DNA of 64,000 nt from Cerrena zonata (lineage: Eukaryota; Basidiomycota; Agaricomycetes; Polyporales; Cerrenaceae), in NCBI GenBank assembly GCA_038087015.1, contig JASBNA010000071.1:62001-126000 (forward strand), in the 5' to 3' direction. Below are positions 36,368 through 48,333 of this stretch, piece after piece. A program made the position numbers and the translations under genes. Under the pieces are notes generated by a model, which was not told the origin of the DNA, made no database searches, and worked only from the letters and a program-made list of their open reading frames with translations. Within the stretch, counting starts at the first letter, position 1, and every line of letters starts with the position of its first letter.

Positions 36368-36427
36368 AATTTCGCTTACGTAACTCTCATAAAAGTTACG
36401 TTCACCTTTGGCGCTGTAAGCGAAATT
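36368..36427. repeat. 60-bp nested inverted repeat
   Basis: AATTTCGCTTAC (36368-36379) pairs with GTAAGCGAAATT (36416-36427), and inside it GTAACT (36380-36385) pairs with AGTTAC (36394-36399). It could form a cruciform or be a tiny inverted-repeat element; no gene context explains it. Confidence 0.6.
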
Positions 36428-36499
36428 TGCCAAGTGAACTAAGCTTACTAGTATTCAACCAAGATTTGTACGTCCACTTGTTGTTCAGTTGAAAGCTGG

Positions 36500-36615
36500 T
36501 TTACGAGCTCGCGAACACCTTATCTTTTTATTTTATTTATTTCCCCCGGCGCCAGTGAAGACGACACCTTCCTGTTTTGGACACTCTAACTTCAACTTGA
36601 ACCGCGGCTTACTAC
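36500..36615 (+). repeat. R1 repeat, 3' part only
   Basis: From gagctcgcgaacacc through a T-rich run to ggcgccagtgaagacgacaccttcct this matches the downstream part of R1 (60113-60215). The block continues into a P450 promoter, as R1c does at 60 kb, so it belongs to the duplicated P450 block. Confidence 0.6.
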
Positions 36616-37181
36616 ACTCCTCTGAGTTCATGAAGTCTCTTTCCTTAGTCGATTCTATATTTCCTGTTTCCTTTGACCTTATTCTCATCAGAGCCTGGAA
36701 TATATACATCACCCATTCCATTATCTATTGGTTCTTCTCCCACAAATCACAGCTAATGGGCTACTACGCAAGACATGGAAGGGATAGGGATCATTCTCTC
36801 TAGTCCGCCAACTGGGAGGACTTGTATTGTCATTCTGACAGGGGCTCAGAACATCCTTATTCTACGTTAGGCACAAGAACCCGATGGTACCTTTCAGTTA
36901 ACCATCCTCCGAGAGGCTCTCCGTGTGCTCTTCTTTGCTCCTCTTCTAAATACCGTATACACTCCATCACGTCCTGCAACCATATGGTGTGGTACCATTT
37001 CCTTTTTGATGTACCGTTGTTCAGATTGAAGGTCGGAGGATGGTCGGCTGCCCTTATATGAAACTCGCAATGGAGCATGGCTCCGATATCTTTGACCTGC
37101 ATGAGAAACATCCTTCTCGTATGTAACATCCAAGCTCTTCTGTTCTCGATGTGGCTCCCGGGTTTCCGTTTTCCTGCTTAC

Positions 37182-37191
37182 TGACTAGTCA
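37182..37191. promoter_or_regulatory. Palindromic promoter element TGACTAGTCA
   Basis: Exact 10-bp palindrome 122 bp upstream of the P450-8 ATG. The same palindrome lies 122 bp upstream of its paralogue P450-10 (60820). It resembles a bZIP half-site pair; the factor is unknown. Confidence 0.5.
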
Positions 37192-37261
37192 GCTGGTTGA
37201 AAACTTCGTTAATTTGGGAAATATATGGTCCTCAACCATACACCTCTGCGTCTGGTCGACG

Positions 37262-37269
37262 TATAAATA
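37262..37269 (+). promoter_or_regulatory. TATA box of P450-8
   Basis: TATAAATA, 42 bp upstream of the ATG at 37304. Confidence 0.6.
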
Positions 37270-37303
37270 CGGGTTTCCATGATTGGACTCCCCTGTAGCT
37301 GCT

Positions 37304-39440
37304 ATGGAGCTACTTACATACTGCACTATTCTTCTCGTCTGCTCTCTTCTTCTCAAATTGCTAAAAGGGAAATTCAGCCCATCTCTTCCACTGCCTCCGG
37401 GACCCAATGGCTACCCTATTATCGGAAATCTTCTCGACATGCCAACCGTCATGCCATGGAAGACATTCCAAAAATGGTCGAACGTTTACGGTTTGTGCTC
37501 CCATTACATGCCTGCTCGTTTTTTGATAGTATCTATTGCATGAATTTCAGGTGATGTGATGCTCTTGAGGCTGCCTGGGAATCCCATCGTTATACTTGGA
37601 TCTACTCAAGCTACGTTTGACTTGCTAGACAAGCGTTCGGATATCTACTCTGATAGACCCACCTCAGTCATGCAGAAAATGTGGGTTTCTTGGTATGATC
37701 CTTCTTTTCTCTGCTGACATTGCTACAGGATGTTCTGGGACTGGGCGATGTCACTCATGCCATACACGCAAACATGGCGTGAACATCGAAGAGAGTTCCA
37801 CCAATATTTCTATCAAAGAAAAGTCCCTACCTATCATCCAGTTCAGTTGGCGCAATGTAGGGCTGGCCTGCAGCGTTTACTAGCCTCACCCACGGAAAAC
37901 GTGGGTCAGAATATTCGACAGTACGTACCAGACATCGTGTTTATTTCTACAAATGAAATTCTTACCTCTATATAGAATCTTTACCGCTATCATCCTCAAA
38001 GTTACGTATAACCTCGATATCACCGATTTACGTGACGAATATGTCGTTATGGCTCAGAAAGCCTTGGAAGGTGTCAGCCTCGGAACTGTACCTGGGAAAT
38101 TCTGGGTGGAGTTTTTCCCTATTCTAAGACATATTCCGAGCTGGGTTCCCGGGAATTCTGCCGGGAAGATGGCGGACCACTACAAACCCATAGTAGAATT
38201 CATGCGAAACAAGCCATTCGATGAGATTAAGCAAGGCATGGTACGTCTCATGATATATAGATATTCATTCGTTGTTCATCCTGGTATTCCTAGATGAATG
38301 GGAACGTTGTACCATCTATCGCTTCATCCTTGATTGAAAGGGTGTATAAGAAGTCTGGAGAGGACTATTCGACGCCAATTGATGATACTCTAGCTCGAAA
38401 TGTTGCTGGTATAGCCTATGCAGGTCGGGTTTATCATTGCCTAGTGCATTCTCTGCACACATACTAATCTGTTTGTACCGGTGTTCCAGGCTCCTCCGAT
38501 ACAGTGCGTATGTCAATACCAAATTCAAACACAGACTTATCGTGTATTTGCTAGACGACCTCTGCCGCTCAGTCGTGTTTAATCGCAATGTCGTTGTATC
38601 CCGAAGTCCAGCGGAAAGCGCAGGAAGAATTGGATCGTGTCGTCGGTCCAAATAGATTGCCAGATTTTGACGATCACGAAGATCTTGTATACCTAAGAGC
38701 TATTGTGCTAGAGGCCATGCGTTGGATGGTAGTTCTTCCTCTTTGTATCCCCCATCGCGTCATCCGGGACGATGAATACAAAGGATGTCTAATTCCGAAG
38801 GGTACAATTGTCATGCCAGTAAGTGATAGGCTTCCCTTGTTTTCCGAGCCATGTTTCGGATACTTATGATTATGACTTGATATAGAATATTTGGTTAGCC
38901 GTATAAGCTTCTGTTACTTCTTCTGAGAGTTAAACACAGAGTCGTCTAGGGCAATGTTGCACGACCCCGAAGACTATCCAGAACCCGAGGTATTCAACCC
39001 AGAGCGGTTCATTCAAGATGGTAAAATAAACCCCGCCGTCCGTGATCCGTTCACTCTGGCATTCGGTTTTGGAAGACGGTCAGCACCCCGTATGTTTTGA
39101 CGGTCTGGCAGTAGAAACTGAAACATTGGACGTTGTAGAATCTGCCCTGGTCGCTATTTCAGCAACGATACGTTGTTTATGACAATGGCCTCCATTTTGC
39201 ACACCTTCAATATCCATCCCATACTTGGAGAAGACGGAAGAAAGTTTGATCCTGAGACTGAGCTGGTCACGGGTCTCATCTCGTATGTTTGATTTTTCAT
39301 TCCTTTATCAACGAACCAAGCTCATTTCGAAACATACCAATAGTGCACCAACCCATGTCCCGTGCACCGTTACCCCTCGCTCGAAGAAGGCAGAGGAGCT
39401 GATACGTCAACTGCCGTCGCCTGTCGCTGGAGAGGCATGA
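37304..39440 (+). CDS. Cytochrome P450 monooxygenase (P450-8)
   Basis: Intact 11-exon gene. I chose the ATG at 37304 because it gives the normal short anchor (MELLTYCTILLVCSLLLKL) and follows a TATA box. The hinge is LPLPPGPNGYPIIGN and exon 2 reads LPGNPIVILGS. The I-helix exon encodes GSSDT instead of AAADT, a feature shared only with P450-10 (ASSDT). ExxR is EAMR, PERF precedes IQDGKIN, and the heme loop is FGFGRRICPGRYF. It ends APTHVPCTVTPRSKK…VAGEA-stop. It forms a subgroup with P450-10 (shared MFWDWA, EHRREFHQYFYQRKVPTY, YNLDITDL). The I-helix change may alter oxygen activation or substrate fit; this is inference. Confidence 0.92.
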
Positions 39441-39621
39441 TGAATGCGCACAATTCAGCCCATGCGCCGGTTCATTTGGAAAGGAAATGTACATTGATAC
39501 GTACAATATTTAGACTCTTCCCTGAACCTTTGGCTTGATGGCTATAAGACGCTAGGGGTACTTATATTGACCGGGTTTGGACCGTCAATATCCACATTTC
39601 TGGAGAATAAAGGACATTATT

Positions 39622-39955
39622 TTATGGTAAGTTTGCCTCTGAAGATATCTGACGTATCAGCAGTTCTGCACGTTCGGGGTGGATGTTGAAGACATGAAGG
39701 ACTGATGCAATGAGTATAAACAAGGATCCATTGCTCGAGTAGCGACCAGGGCAAATACTGACAATGTGCACAATCTTATAAGATGAAGCATAGTTGAAAG
39801 AAAATAGTAATCACGAACCGTCTACCAAAGCCAAATGCCACAGTGAGAGGGTCGCGAACGTCTGGATTTATCTTCCCGTCCTTGATGAATCTATCGGAAT
39901 TGAACATTTGAGGCTCTGGATAATCCTCAGAATCATGGAGCATTGCCCTTGTTGG
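39622..39955 (-). pseudogene. Truncated P450 3' fragment with internal deletion
   Basis: Only the last three exons remain: AMLHDSEDYPEP…DRFIKDGKIN, heme loop FGFGRR then ICPGRYSSNGS, and a final stretch where HVFNIHPE runs directly into RAELLIRQISSEANLP-stop. Compared with the intact relative at 63237-64000, about 160 bp including the last intron and the APEHVPC segment are deleted, in frame. Upstream exons are missing. Confidence 0.8.
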
Positions 39956-40213
39956 TAGTAGATTCTGATAACGAGCATTAGGAGCGACAGAGCCGTCCGA
40001 GAACTTGAACTTGTTTACCATCTCAACCATGTCGGTCAAGGTCCTATGTAGGTCACCTACTGTTTGTATCGTCCCTAGAGTATTGTCCATTCTTGGCACT
40101 CATCATGATATGTACAGCGTCATTCATCGAGATAGAAGGGATCCACGATCTAATATTCCTTTTTGTAATACAAGAATAGCTATAAATGCGGCGATCAAGA
40201 AATCACACCAACG

Positions 40214-41184
40214 TCAACATGTTAACTTTGCCAGTGTAAGAATTACAACAACCGCAACAAAACCAGCTAATGCGAGGGATGCAGCTTTATGTGGAGGCGC
40301 GTTTTCAGACGGCGTGCATTCTTTGCCGGGAATACAATAAGGAAGAGTAGCCGATGGGTAAGCTGAGGCCCAAGTCAGAACGGTCTTAGGGTAAAACAAA
40401 GGTCGAGGCACGGGGTACATACCACTGAACATGACCGTCATAACAAATGACCTGAACGCCTTCGGAGGGTCCTTGGCGGGACTGTGTACCCACTTCTCCA
40501 CGACATCCTTAGGAAGACCAAGTTGTGGGGCTAGCTTTGGACCACCAGGCCTATTGGTAGCGAGGAGTCAGTTGAATCTGTATAGGCTGTTCCCCAATAG
40601 AGTACGCACAGGCCCGTGTCAATCGATACACGTTGGTTGAATTGGCTACTTATATATTCTAGCTGGTCTTGCAGGAAACCCCTGGGTTCGCGAAAGAGAC
40701 GGACAATGAACAGGTCGATGCATATAGTGACGGTCCCCATCATGCCTGGTGAGAATCCAGGGGCGTCGGCTACTGTCAGATTAGCATTGGAAACTATGAG
40801 CGAGTTGGGGGATACATACAGAGGGTGTATTCCCTACCCAGTACCAAGTGTTCGGCGAGCGGAATCGAGGTAATCTCATTCTCGCCAGGTGACACAAGAA
40901 TGTTATCAATCACAGTCCCGTCCTCACTCTGGATGCTAAACATGAGATATGCCCCTTGACGCAGCTCCGAGTCGAGGTTGAATGAGATAACCTGCATCCG
41001 AGAAAGTTGAGATCGCGACAAAGCGGGTCCGGGGAGACGAGAGTCATACCGAACCATGACTTGCGGGAAACATTAGATAGACCACGCCGTTATTGTATTG
41101 TCTTCCTTCCGTTCTGGCTTCAACGCCATTTACGAGAACGTTGATCCAGGCATTTTCCTTTTCGTTCATTGGTAAGGGTGACAT
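40214..41184 (-). CDS. Unrecognised protein, family A-D member A (C-terminal membrane anchor)
   Basis: Five exons: 41184-41050, 40991-40820, 40772-40610, 40550-40423, 40362-40214, giving 248 residues with intron phases 0-1-2-1. The N-terminus MSPLPMNEKENAWINVLVN is followed by beta-rich sequence (VISFNLDSELRQGAYLMF; EDGTVIDNILVSPGENEI), a helix EKWVHSP, and a strand FVMTVMFSAYPS. The C-terminus has one hydrophobic helix (ASLALAGFVAVVVILTLAK) three residues before the end, so it could be tail-anchored. I do not recognise the family. Members B, C and D (42.2, 55.2 and 57.1 kb) share the same intron phases and motif order. Head-to-head with B across an R1 repeat. Confidence 0.7.
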
Positions 41185-41534
41185 GGCACTTGGATGAGAG
41201 TAGTCGGGAGGCGGAGGGTGTTGGTAGAGCGTGCGACGAGGAAGGGGGACGAGAGAACACACATCGTCAAAGTTCTATGCTGCGTCAGACAGGCTTCTCT
41301 CGTAGTTCATTCTGGTTTCGGGGACCCCGGAGGGTGACGAAGTAAGGCGTTGGGTAAGTCATTCTAGATTAGAGCTTGCGTAAAACACAGAGCTATAGAG
41401 CAGAATAGAATAGAACAGTGAGGGGATGAGAGGGTGAGAGTTGAGATACTTGCTTACTGGTCTTGTATGTAGTGACTCGCTTCAGAGTACCGGCCCAAGA
41501 CGAACTTGAAGGCGGCTACTATTTTGATTTATAA

Positions 41535-41910
41535 TCCGTAAAAGGAAGGTGAAGTGTTCACTGGCGCCTGTGTGATTCGTGGCGGGGAATAAAGATAAAT
41601 AGAAAAGGAAAAAGAAAAAGAAAAAAGAGATGCTCGCGAGCTCTCAGACCCACCCACTTAAGGTCCTATGCGATCAGCGCCCTTTGTCCGGTCAGAGCCC
41701 CCCTCGTATCGGTCGAAGGCCCAGGATATACTTCGAACCGACAGAGGAGTAGGGGAGGACCTCCGCAGGGGTAACCACGGCGAGCTTGGTCTGGACCATA
41801 ACAGATCGTAAACCCACTGCGCCAGCATCTCGTTATTTCTACTCTTTTGTATCGGAATATATACCAGACTTTAGTGCACATTTCAACAGCCAAGACTGTG
41901 AGTCTCTCTC
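41535..41910 (-). repeat. Dispersed repeat R1, copy a (inverted)
   Basis: Minus-strand copy nearly identical to 59855-60210. It contains a tRNA-type A box (TGGCGCAGTGGG), the palindromic site tggtccagaccaag in uninterrupted form, a B-box-like GGTTCGAA, and a T/C-rich tail. It fills the gap between divergent genes A and B; the remaining 41911-42217 and 41185-41534 hold only presumed promoters. Confidence 0.8.
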
Positions 41911-42217
41911 TTGTATTCGGTGCCAGTGCTTCCCGGCTGGCCAGCGAGCTCAGAAACTTGACAGAGACCTAAAGAGCCGTTCCTCAAGGATTTTTGAGGT
42001 AAGATAGAACCCTGGCTGGCGGGATCGGAGTCGAAGCCGGTTTCGAGAAGATCGGCGTCGAGATCGAAGCCACCGCCCGCCGTGTACAGACATGAGGTAT
42101 ATATATCCTTGTCCCCGCCATCAAGGATGACTTCATGTATCTTCCCTCCTCCTGCGACACCAGAACGCTCAACACAACTTTTGCCCCGCATCACAAGACT
42201 CTCGACCACCTCATCCT

Positions 42218-43582
42218 ATGCCGTTACTACTTCCCTCTCGTATCAAAACCAACTACGCAGATGTCACGCTCGCCCTTGATTCAAGTGACATCGAACCCAA
42301 GTATTACGACCTTGGCGTTCAATCTCACACATTCCAAGGAGTCTATGAAGTAACAAGAAATACGGTACGCCCCCGCTCCTGCGACAATAACATCAGATGA
42401 AAGTACTTACCTTCCTCTTCAGAAGCTTGACTTTCACGTCCACAGTACTTGGGAGGAAGGCGTTCTAGGTGCCTTCCTGCTAGACAACAACAACCAAATG
42501 ATTGCTGGCGGTCTTTTGTCAAGCTCCAAACACTTTTGTTTCTCACAAGATTTTACCGACGAGAGCAAACGTTCTCCTCTCATGACGCTACACAAACACC
42601 CCCCTCACTGTTAGTCCTCTCGTTCTATTCCTCTTCCCGCTGTCTACTAAATCGTACCGGCATTAGTGGACATAATTGCCCAACGCGCTCGTGCGTTCAG
42701 GGTCAATTTCCCCTCTCACTACTTTCGACTCGTCTTACTTCGAGCGGAGGTAACTGGTCCGCAGATGCGGGGCTCGATATCTGTCCCTCTGGACATCAAC
42801 AGATTCACCGCTGATACGTGAGTAGTTCTCTTTCTATTCAAGTTCGTGACTGGATGTGACTAACCATATGCGTCAGGGCTTTTGCTATCGGCTATCCCAA
42901 CAGCGGGATCAAACAGACAGAAATCTCCATCAAATGGATCGATAGTGTCCGCCAGCCAGCCTTCGCCTTTGACTTTCTCCTCGCCATCGACAGTGAGTGA
43001 CCTACACGTTCATAGATCTTCCATATTGAGACAGTTTCTCGGTATCTATAGGCTGGAAGCCGGGGCAGCCGATTGCAATCCCAAAGTCATACGACGTAAG
43101 TCAACTCTATCGCCTACGTCAAGAAATTCAGCTTTAATTGATTACCTTTCATTTAGTATTTGTTCGACCACACCACCCCCAGATCGACGACTGCCAGAGC
43201 ACAATTGCCCGACCAGCTGAGCCCAGCCCCGATCTCCGTCAAGGCGTTCAAGTCTCGTAACAAGGTAACGCTCAAGGTCACTTGCCCTTGCATACCCCCT
43301 TCAGAGCCACCAACTGCTTCTACGCCCCAAGGCCACAAACGCAAGCGTTCCGAATCCGAGTGGAGTGATGTTGGGCTGACGGACCCGGATCCTTGGAACG
43401 AACGAGCTCACCAGGCACGAAAGAACAGGCCGAAAACATCCGATTCAGTTGACTCTGAGGATGGCGAAAGCGTATCGATGTGGCACTTCTTTACACAAGG
43501 TGTTCGAAGCGTGGCGGATTCCGTCAGTCGTCTTGGTACTCCGCGTAAAAAGTCATCATCTGCAGCCATCTTCAAAAGATGA
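42218..43582 (+). CDS. Unrecognised protein, family A-D member B (nuclear-type tail)
   Basis: Six exons: 42218-42364, 42423-42609, 42667-42817, 42877-42992, 43052-43095, 43157-43582, giving 356 residues. The first four intron phases are 0-1-2-1, as in A and D. The shared core reads YADVTLALDSSDIEP, KLDFHVHSTWEEGVLGAFLL with AGGLLSSSK, then IKWIDS and FDFLLAIDSWKPG. The extra C-terminal exon is Ser/Pro/Lys-rich with a KRKR basic cluster, suggesting nuclear location, and ends AAIFKR. Function is unknown. The ATG at 42218 is the first that keeps the frame; upstream ATGs lead to other frames. Confidence 0.7.
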
Positions 43583-44089
43583 TGGTGAGGCGCGCGAGTG
43601 GTGTATAATTCCGACAATCATTTTTCTTCCACATTCTATGTATTCGTAGCCTACACCTAGATTTGTATCTTCAATGAATTTGTCACTTACTGTGTAATCG
43701 TCACATTGCTATGATTTGATCAGCCTATCTCATGCGGGATGTAGGAGTTTCGCACCTCCCGAATCCTATCCTTCCGCTGCACGCCTCCGGATGGAGTAGT
43801 AGATACGGTACTCGAAAACGAGAATATCCTATGAACAGGATGGGATTGGGTGTGGGTACGCTACGCGTTAAGATGAGGCCTGAGGGCGACTCTATTTATA
43901 CGGTAATAAGAGCTCAATAATCCTAAATATTAGTCAATCGACGAAGAGCCTCGCGATACTGGTAGGACTAGGAGAGTTAGATGAGAACGATGTTGTGACG
44001 CAATGTTGAACTTAGCCTGTCACATATCACATGCACATGTCACAGCGTGGATGTCACAGCGTTCATATCTGAACCAGTGAATGTACCTG
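43583..44089. other. Spacer with TGTGACA words
   Basis: No gene seen. At 44010-44065 four TGTGACA/TGTCACA-type words precede the P450 fragment that starts near 44090, echoing the cluster at 8190-8245 next to duplication unit 2. Confidence 0.45.
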
Positions 44090-44682
44090 TTTACCTCTCG
44101 ACTTGATATTTCACTTATTCGAGAGGATGAATATCGAGGATATCGGATTCCCAAGGGTAGCATCATTAATGCGGTAAGTAGGCGACTCGTCTTACATCTG
44201 CACCCAAGCTTACGTCATGAATGCATAGAATGTTTGGTTAGTTCCACGTCTCTTCAAGCGTTGGTTTGAGGAATAGGGCAATGCTACATAATTCCGAAGA
44301 TTATCCAGACCCTGAAGAGTTCAAGCCAGAATGATTCATTAAAGATGGCAAACTGGATCCTAACGTTCGCGACCCACTCACTCTGGCGTTCGATTTTGGT
44401 CGGCGGTCTGTGTTTAACTACCAGGAAGTAGGATTTGTCCTAGTCGCCATCTCAGCAGCGGATCCTTGTTTATGATGGTCGCGTCTGTTCTGCATACTCT
44501 CAATATCCACCCCGTGATAGTCTATCTGAGGTCATCACCGGTCTTGTTTCGTATGTTAATTCGCAATACTTCGGCGCGTTGTTTGAACTTAACGTTGTGC
44601 ATGCTCCTGAGCGCGTTCCGTGTACTCTCACGGCTCGTTCTACAAATGCTGAACGTCTTATCAACAATCATCTCTATGTTAG
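44090..44682 (+). pseudogene. 3' fragment of a P450 like copies 1/2
   Basis: Starts inside exon 7 (LIREDEYRGYRIPKGS), then the 8-nt exon AATGTTTG and exon 9, where PERF has become PE-stop (CGA to TGA) and FGFGRR has become FDFGRR. The next intron is damaged, about 45 bp after HTLNIHPV are lost, and the end APERVPCTLTARSTNAERL is followed by INNHL. Nucleotide similarity to P450 copies 1 and 2 is high, so the fragment derives from that lineage. Confidence 0.85.
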
Positions 44683-44719
44683 TAGGCTACGGGCAGAGAG
44701 GACTGTCGAGCACGCACAA

Positions 44720-47700
44720 ATGCGCATTCTAATTCGACCCAGCCCAGCTTTCTTCCTATTCTGCGGAGTTTCTCTCTTCATGACACGCCGAGTTTCTCAT
44801 ACGCCAATCACCAGCGATGCGGTCTGTGTCATATAGTGTCTATACATTGCTCTATTGATGCGTTGCTTATGATCCCTTTCGCTGGACCGATTTTGAAGGA
44901 GTCTAAGTCACTCTCGGATATTGCATTTAACTATCATCTGTTCTTCACTCCCTACTCTAGTGTCTTATCCATGTCAAGATGGGCTATATATTTGCTCTCA
45001 CCCGAGCCTTGTGTATGCTTGTAATACACATTTATAACTCTAATCTTCTTCTAAACGCAGGAGCCGGGTCCACGTCGGTGTTCAGCAGCGTATGCTGACG
45101 GATTGATATCGAATTCCGAGTTGATGTCTAAATACTCTTCTCAGCTCATCAACCTCCTTCTGCCACTCCGAGAAGTCTGCGGAAGGACTCCACCAGTGAC
45201 TTGCAAGATACCGCTATCACATTACAACTCAATATCTATACATTCGGTGTGCCTCGGTTTTGCTTCTTGGGGATAACATCACATTTCCATATTTTCGTAT
45301 GTTCCTTTTTTTCATCTTCGGGTGCTGAACAGTTGGACAATCATCTGATTATAGCTCCCCTTCCACGAAAGGATCGCTCAGGCTCGATTCGTATCAGTTA
45401 CTCCATACTACCATGGGAATCCCGCTCCTGGATGCCCATTGACCGTACAATCTTTCTCCACAGATTCCGTCAACGCCATCCAAATACTGGGCGAGGAAAT
45501 CAGACCACCGGTCACATTACTAAGTCAAATATGACTTAAGTACTAGTTGAAAAGTATAATCGCAACTTGGACCCCTGCGTCTAGACAAGGACAAGACTTG
45601 AATACGCAGAGCATCGATCATGGATTCTCAATTGAAATAACATTCTGCGCATTATTGCTCGCCCCCGCTCAGATGGTTGAGAAGGAAGCTACAACCGTCC
45701 TTATCGTTACCTAAGACCCAAAGGCTACCCTATAATCGGGAACATGCTTGATATTCCCAGCGCGATACCCTGGATCAAGTTTCAGGAGTGGTCGAAAGTG
45801 TACGGCTGGTTTTCCCCGTTCACTAGCTTTGTTTCACGATAACTGATGTCGAGTTTTAGGAGATGTGATTTTTTTTGAACCTCCCTGGACAGCCAACTGT
45901 GATTCTCGGGTCGACTAAAGCTGCATTTGACCTTCTCGATAAAAGGCTCGGAAATCTACTCTGATCGCCCTACACCAATAATGTTTAAAATGTAAGCAAA
46001 TATTGCATTGGTATCATTTTCATCCAGTTGATTTAATCGTTTGCCCGTAGGATGTCCTGGGGATAGAACCTAGCACTGATGCCATAAGTACTGGCAACGA
46101 TGCCACTGGCCGACAACCGACGAGAGTTCCACCAGCACTTCAATCAATACGAAGTCCCGAAACTCTATTAAATCTAGCTGCGAGAATGTCGCGCCTTTCT
46201 TCAAAGAGTATTTACCTCTCCCACTAATGACTTGGGTCAGAACGTTCGCCAGTGCGTTATCGTGACCTCTAACTAATGTGAACCACTGAGTCTGACTCGG
46301 ATCTAGAATCTTCACAGCAATCATCCTGACGATCGCGTACGATATGGATATTTCTGATTCGCGCGACGAGTACGTTCTCTTGGTCCAGGAAGCCGTCGAG
46401 GGCATCAGCATCGTGACAGTACCTGTCATCTATTGGTTAGTGCGTTTCCCGTTTTTGAGATATTTCAACATGAGTACCATTGACACGTTCGAAAAGGATT
46501 ACTGAATATTACAGACCCATCGTGGAGAATATGGTAAACAAACCCTTTGATGAGATCAAGCAAGGGATGGTACGTTTCGATTTCAACTAGGGTTATGACA
46601 TTCGTTGATTAACATATTCAGGTGAACGAATGGATCAATCATTCCCTTGTTTCGTCTATAATTGAAAGGGTTCAACAAAGACTTCTAACCCGATCGATGA
46701 TAAAATAGCTCGAAACGTTGCTAGCGTTGCCTATGCCAGTAAGCTATATCTTCCTTTCTGTGATCATGTGTATATTTATTGACGTTGCGATCGTAGCTGC
46801 AGCCGATACCGTAAGTGTATTGCATACAGATTGAAATATGCTCAACACTACACGCGCAGACAACTTCCGCGGGCCGATCGTTCCTAGTTTCTATGCTTTT
46901 ATACCCCGATGTCCAACGAGAAGCCCATGAACAGTTGTATCGTATCGTTGAACTGAACAGACTTCCCGATTTCGAGGACTATCACGAGCTTCTGTACATC
47001 AAAGCGGTGTTATTGGAAGTTATGCTTGGATGGTCGTAGTTCCTCTTAGTCTTCCTCGTCGTGTCATTCGAAATAACGAGTACAAGGGGTACATCATTCC
47101 TAAAGGTACCATTGACAACCCGGTAAGTCATCCGTTCATTAATCTGTATGCCACGCGTGGATCAATGACATATTGTTCTCCGTAGAATATATGGCTAGTC
47201 CCAGATGATAGTACTCGAATGTTTGTACTAATGGCAATAACATCAAAGGGTGACCTAGAAGATTAGCCGGAACCAGAGAGGTTCAATCCAGACTGGTTTA
47301 TCAAAGATGGCAAACTGAATCCTGACGTACGAGATCCACTCACCCTTGCTTTCGGTTTCGGTTGACGGATGGGTACGTTCTCTTTCTATTACTTACTCCC
47401 GAATAAAATTCGCTCCCAACGATTCTATAGTGTTTTTCCCGGCAGATACCTTAGCGATGGGTCATTATTCATGTTGTTTGCTTCGATCCTGTATACCTTC
47501 GATATTCAGCCTGTAATTGGCGAAGATGGAAAGGAATACGATCCTACCTTACTAGTAGAAGTGATCATTGGTCTAATTTCTTATGTCCATTTCATGTCCA
47601 CCTTTCTGTTGTTGATACATCGAGGTTCTGTTCGAACTGTGTAGGGCATCTAAACGTATTCCATGCAAACTTACACCCCGGCGGTTAAAGAATGCAGATA

Positions 47701-47870
47701 AATTGATACCACCAATTATCGACTGTGGAAGGGTTATGACCACTTCGTTGGTTAAGATCGCATTTACGACTTACTATTAATACTTTATTCCGATGGATTG
47801 CCGGCGAGAAGATCTTATTTGTATCAGCAAATACCATTTGGTTCTCGGTATTACTGAGTATCGATTCCTC
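44720..47870. repeat. Decayed inverted duplicate of 14570-17740
   Basis: The plus strand here follows the minus strand of 17740 down to 14570: first the P450-3 upstream spacer (44720-45100 recognisable), then a P450-3-like pseudogene, then its 3' flank including the phrase gagaagat…atcagcaaatacc (47808-47840 versus 14600-14570). Confidence 0.7.
45620..47705 (+). pseudogene. P450 pseudogene, close relative of P450-3
   Basis: All exons of P450-3 can be followed on the plus strand but with many lesions: a stop just before the hinge (TVLIVT-stop-DPKGYPIIGNMLD), frameshift in exon 2, stops in exon 3 (MSWG-stop-NLALMP), deletion in exon 4, missing Trp-adjacent bases after LLEVML in exon 7 (ExxR lost), a stop where GRR should continue (FGFG-stop-R), and a changed heme segment (VFPGRYLSDGS, Cys lost). 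It is clearly dead and older than the tandem duplication by number of lesions. Confidence 0.85.
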
Positions 47871-48039
47871 ATTATAACGTGAGGTAGGTACGCTCTATAT
47901 AAAAGAGATATTCGGATACAAAATATTCATATTCAGTACTTAGCTCCAAAGAAATACGAGAACATTTGCGAGGAAATAACAAGTGGTCCAGGGTCACAAA
48001 GGCAGGAGGCACATCGGGGGCCGGGAGACCGAAGATGCA

Positions 48040-48302
48040 TACTGACGTCGTTGCTTATGTCACGGCGGCTATCGTAAGTCTTCCATTCCGATCTGCCCCA
48101 GCCTGTAGCTATATTCTAGTCTTTCTCGAAGGATTGGAGGGCGGCGAATAGCTCCATCACATTTAGATGCATTCGTAGGAGAGATACTCGCAGTTCTAGC
48201 TGTTGAAATGTGCACTAAGGTCTGGTATATATTCCGATACAAAAGAGTAGAAATAACGAGATGCTGGCGCAGTGGGTTTACGATCTGTTATGGTCCAGAC
48301 CA
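48040..48302 (+). repeat. Dispersed repeat R1, copy b, left part
   Basis: Matches 59715-59977 of copy c base for base with scattered changes and includes the A-box-like TGGCGCAGTGGG. It stops abruptly at tggtccagacca (48291-48302), where the transposon begins, and resumes at 54017. Confidence 0.85.
48291..48302. repeat. Target site duplication, left copy
   Basis: TGGTCCAGACCA, repeated at 54017-54028. Uninterrupted R1 copies at 41.8 and 60.0 kb have this site once, so it is a duplication caused by insertion. Because the site is palindromic and shares bases with the element ends, the true length could be 11-14 bp. Confidence 0.8.
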
Positions 48303-48333
48303 AGGGTCGTTCGAAACTGTAATCCATGAAATG
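48303..48333 (+). repeat. Transposon left terminal inverted repeat
   Basis: 31 bp, perfect inverse of 53986-54016. Beyond it the two ends diverge but both stay C-rich (gacacccccc versus taccccctcc). Confidence 0.9.

Noticed and set aside
39956..40099. N-terminal extension of the truncated P450 (frame containing GDLHRTLTDMVEMV)
   Set aside because: In the intact relative at 63.7 kb the sequence before AMLH is an intron; the frame is unrelated to P450 and probably chance.
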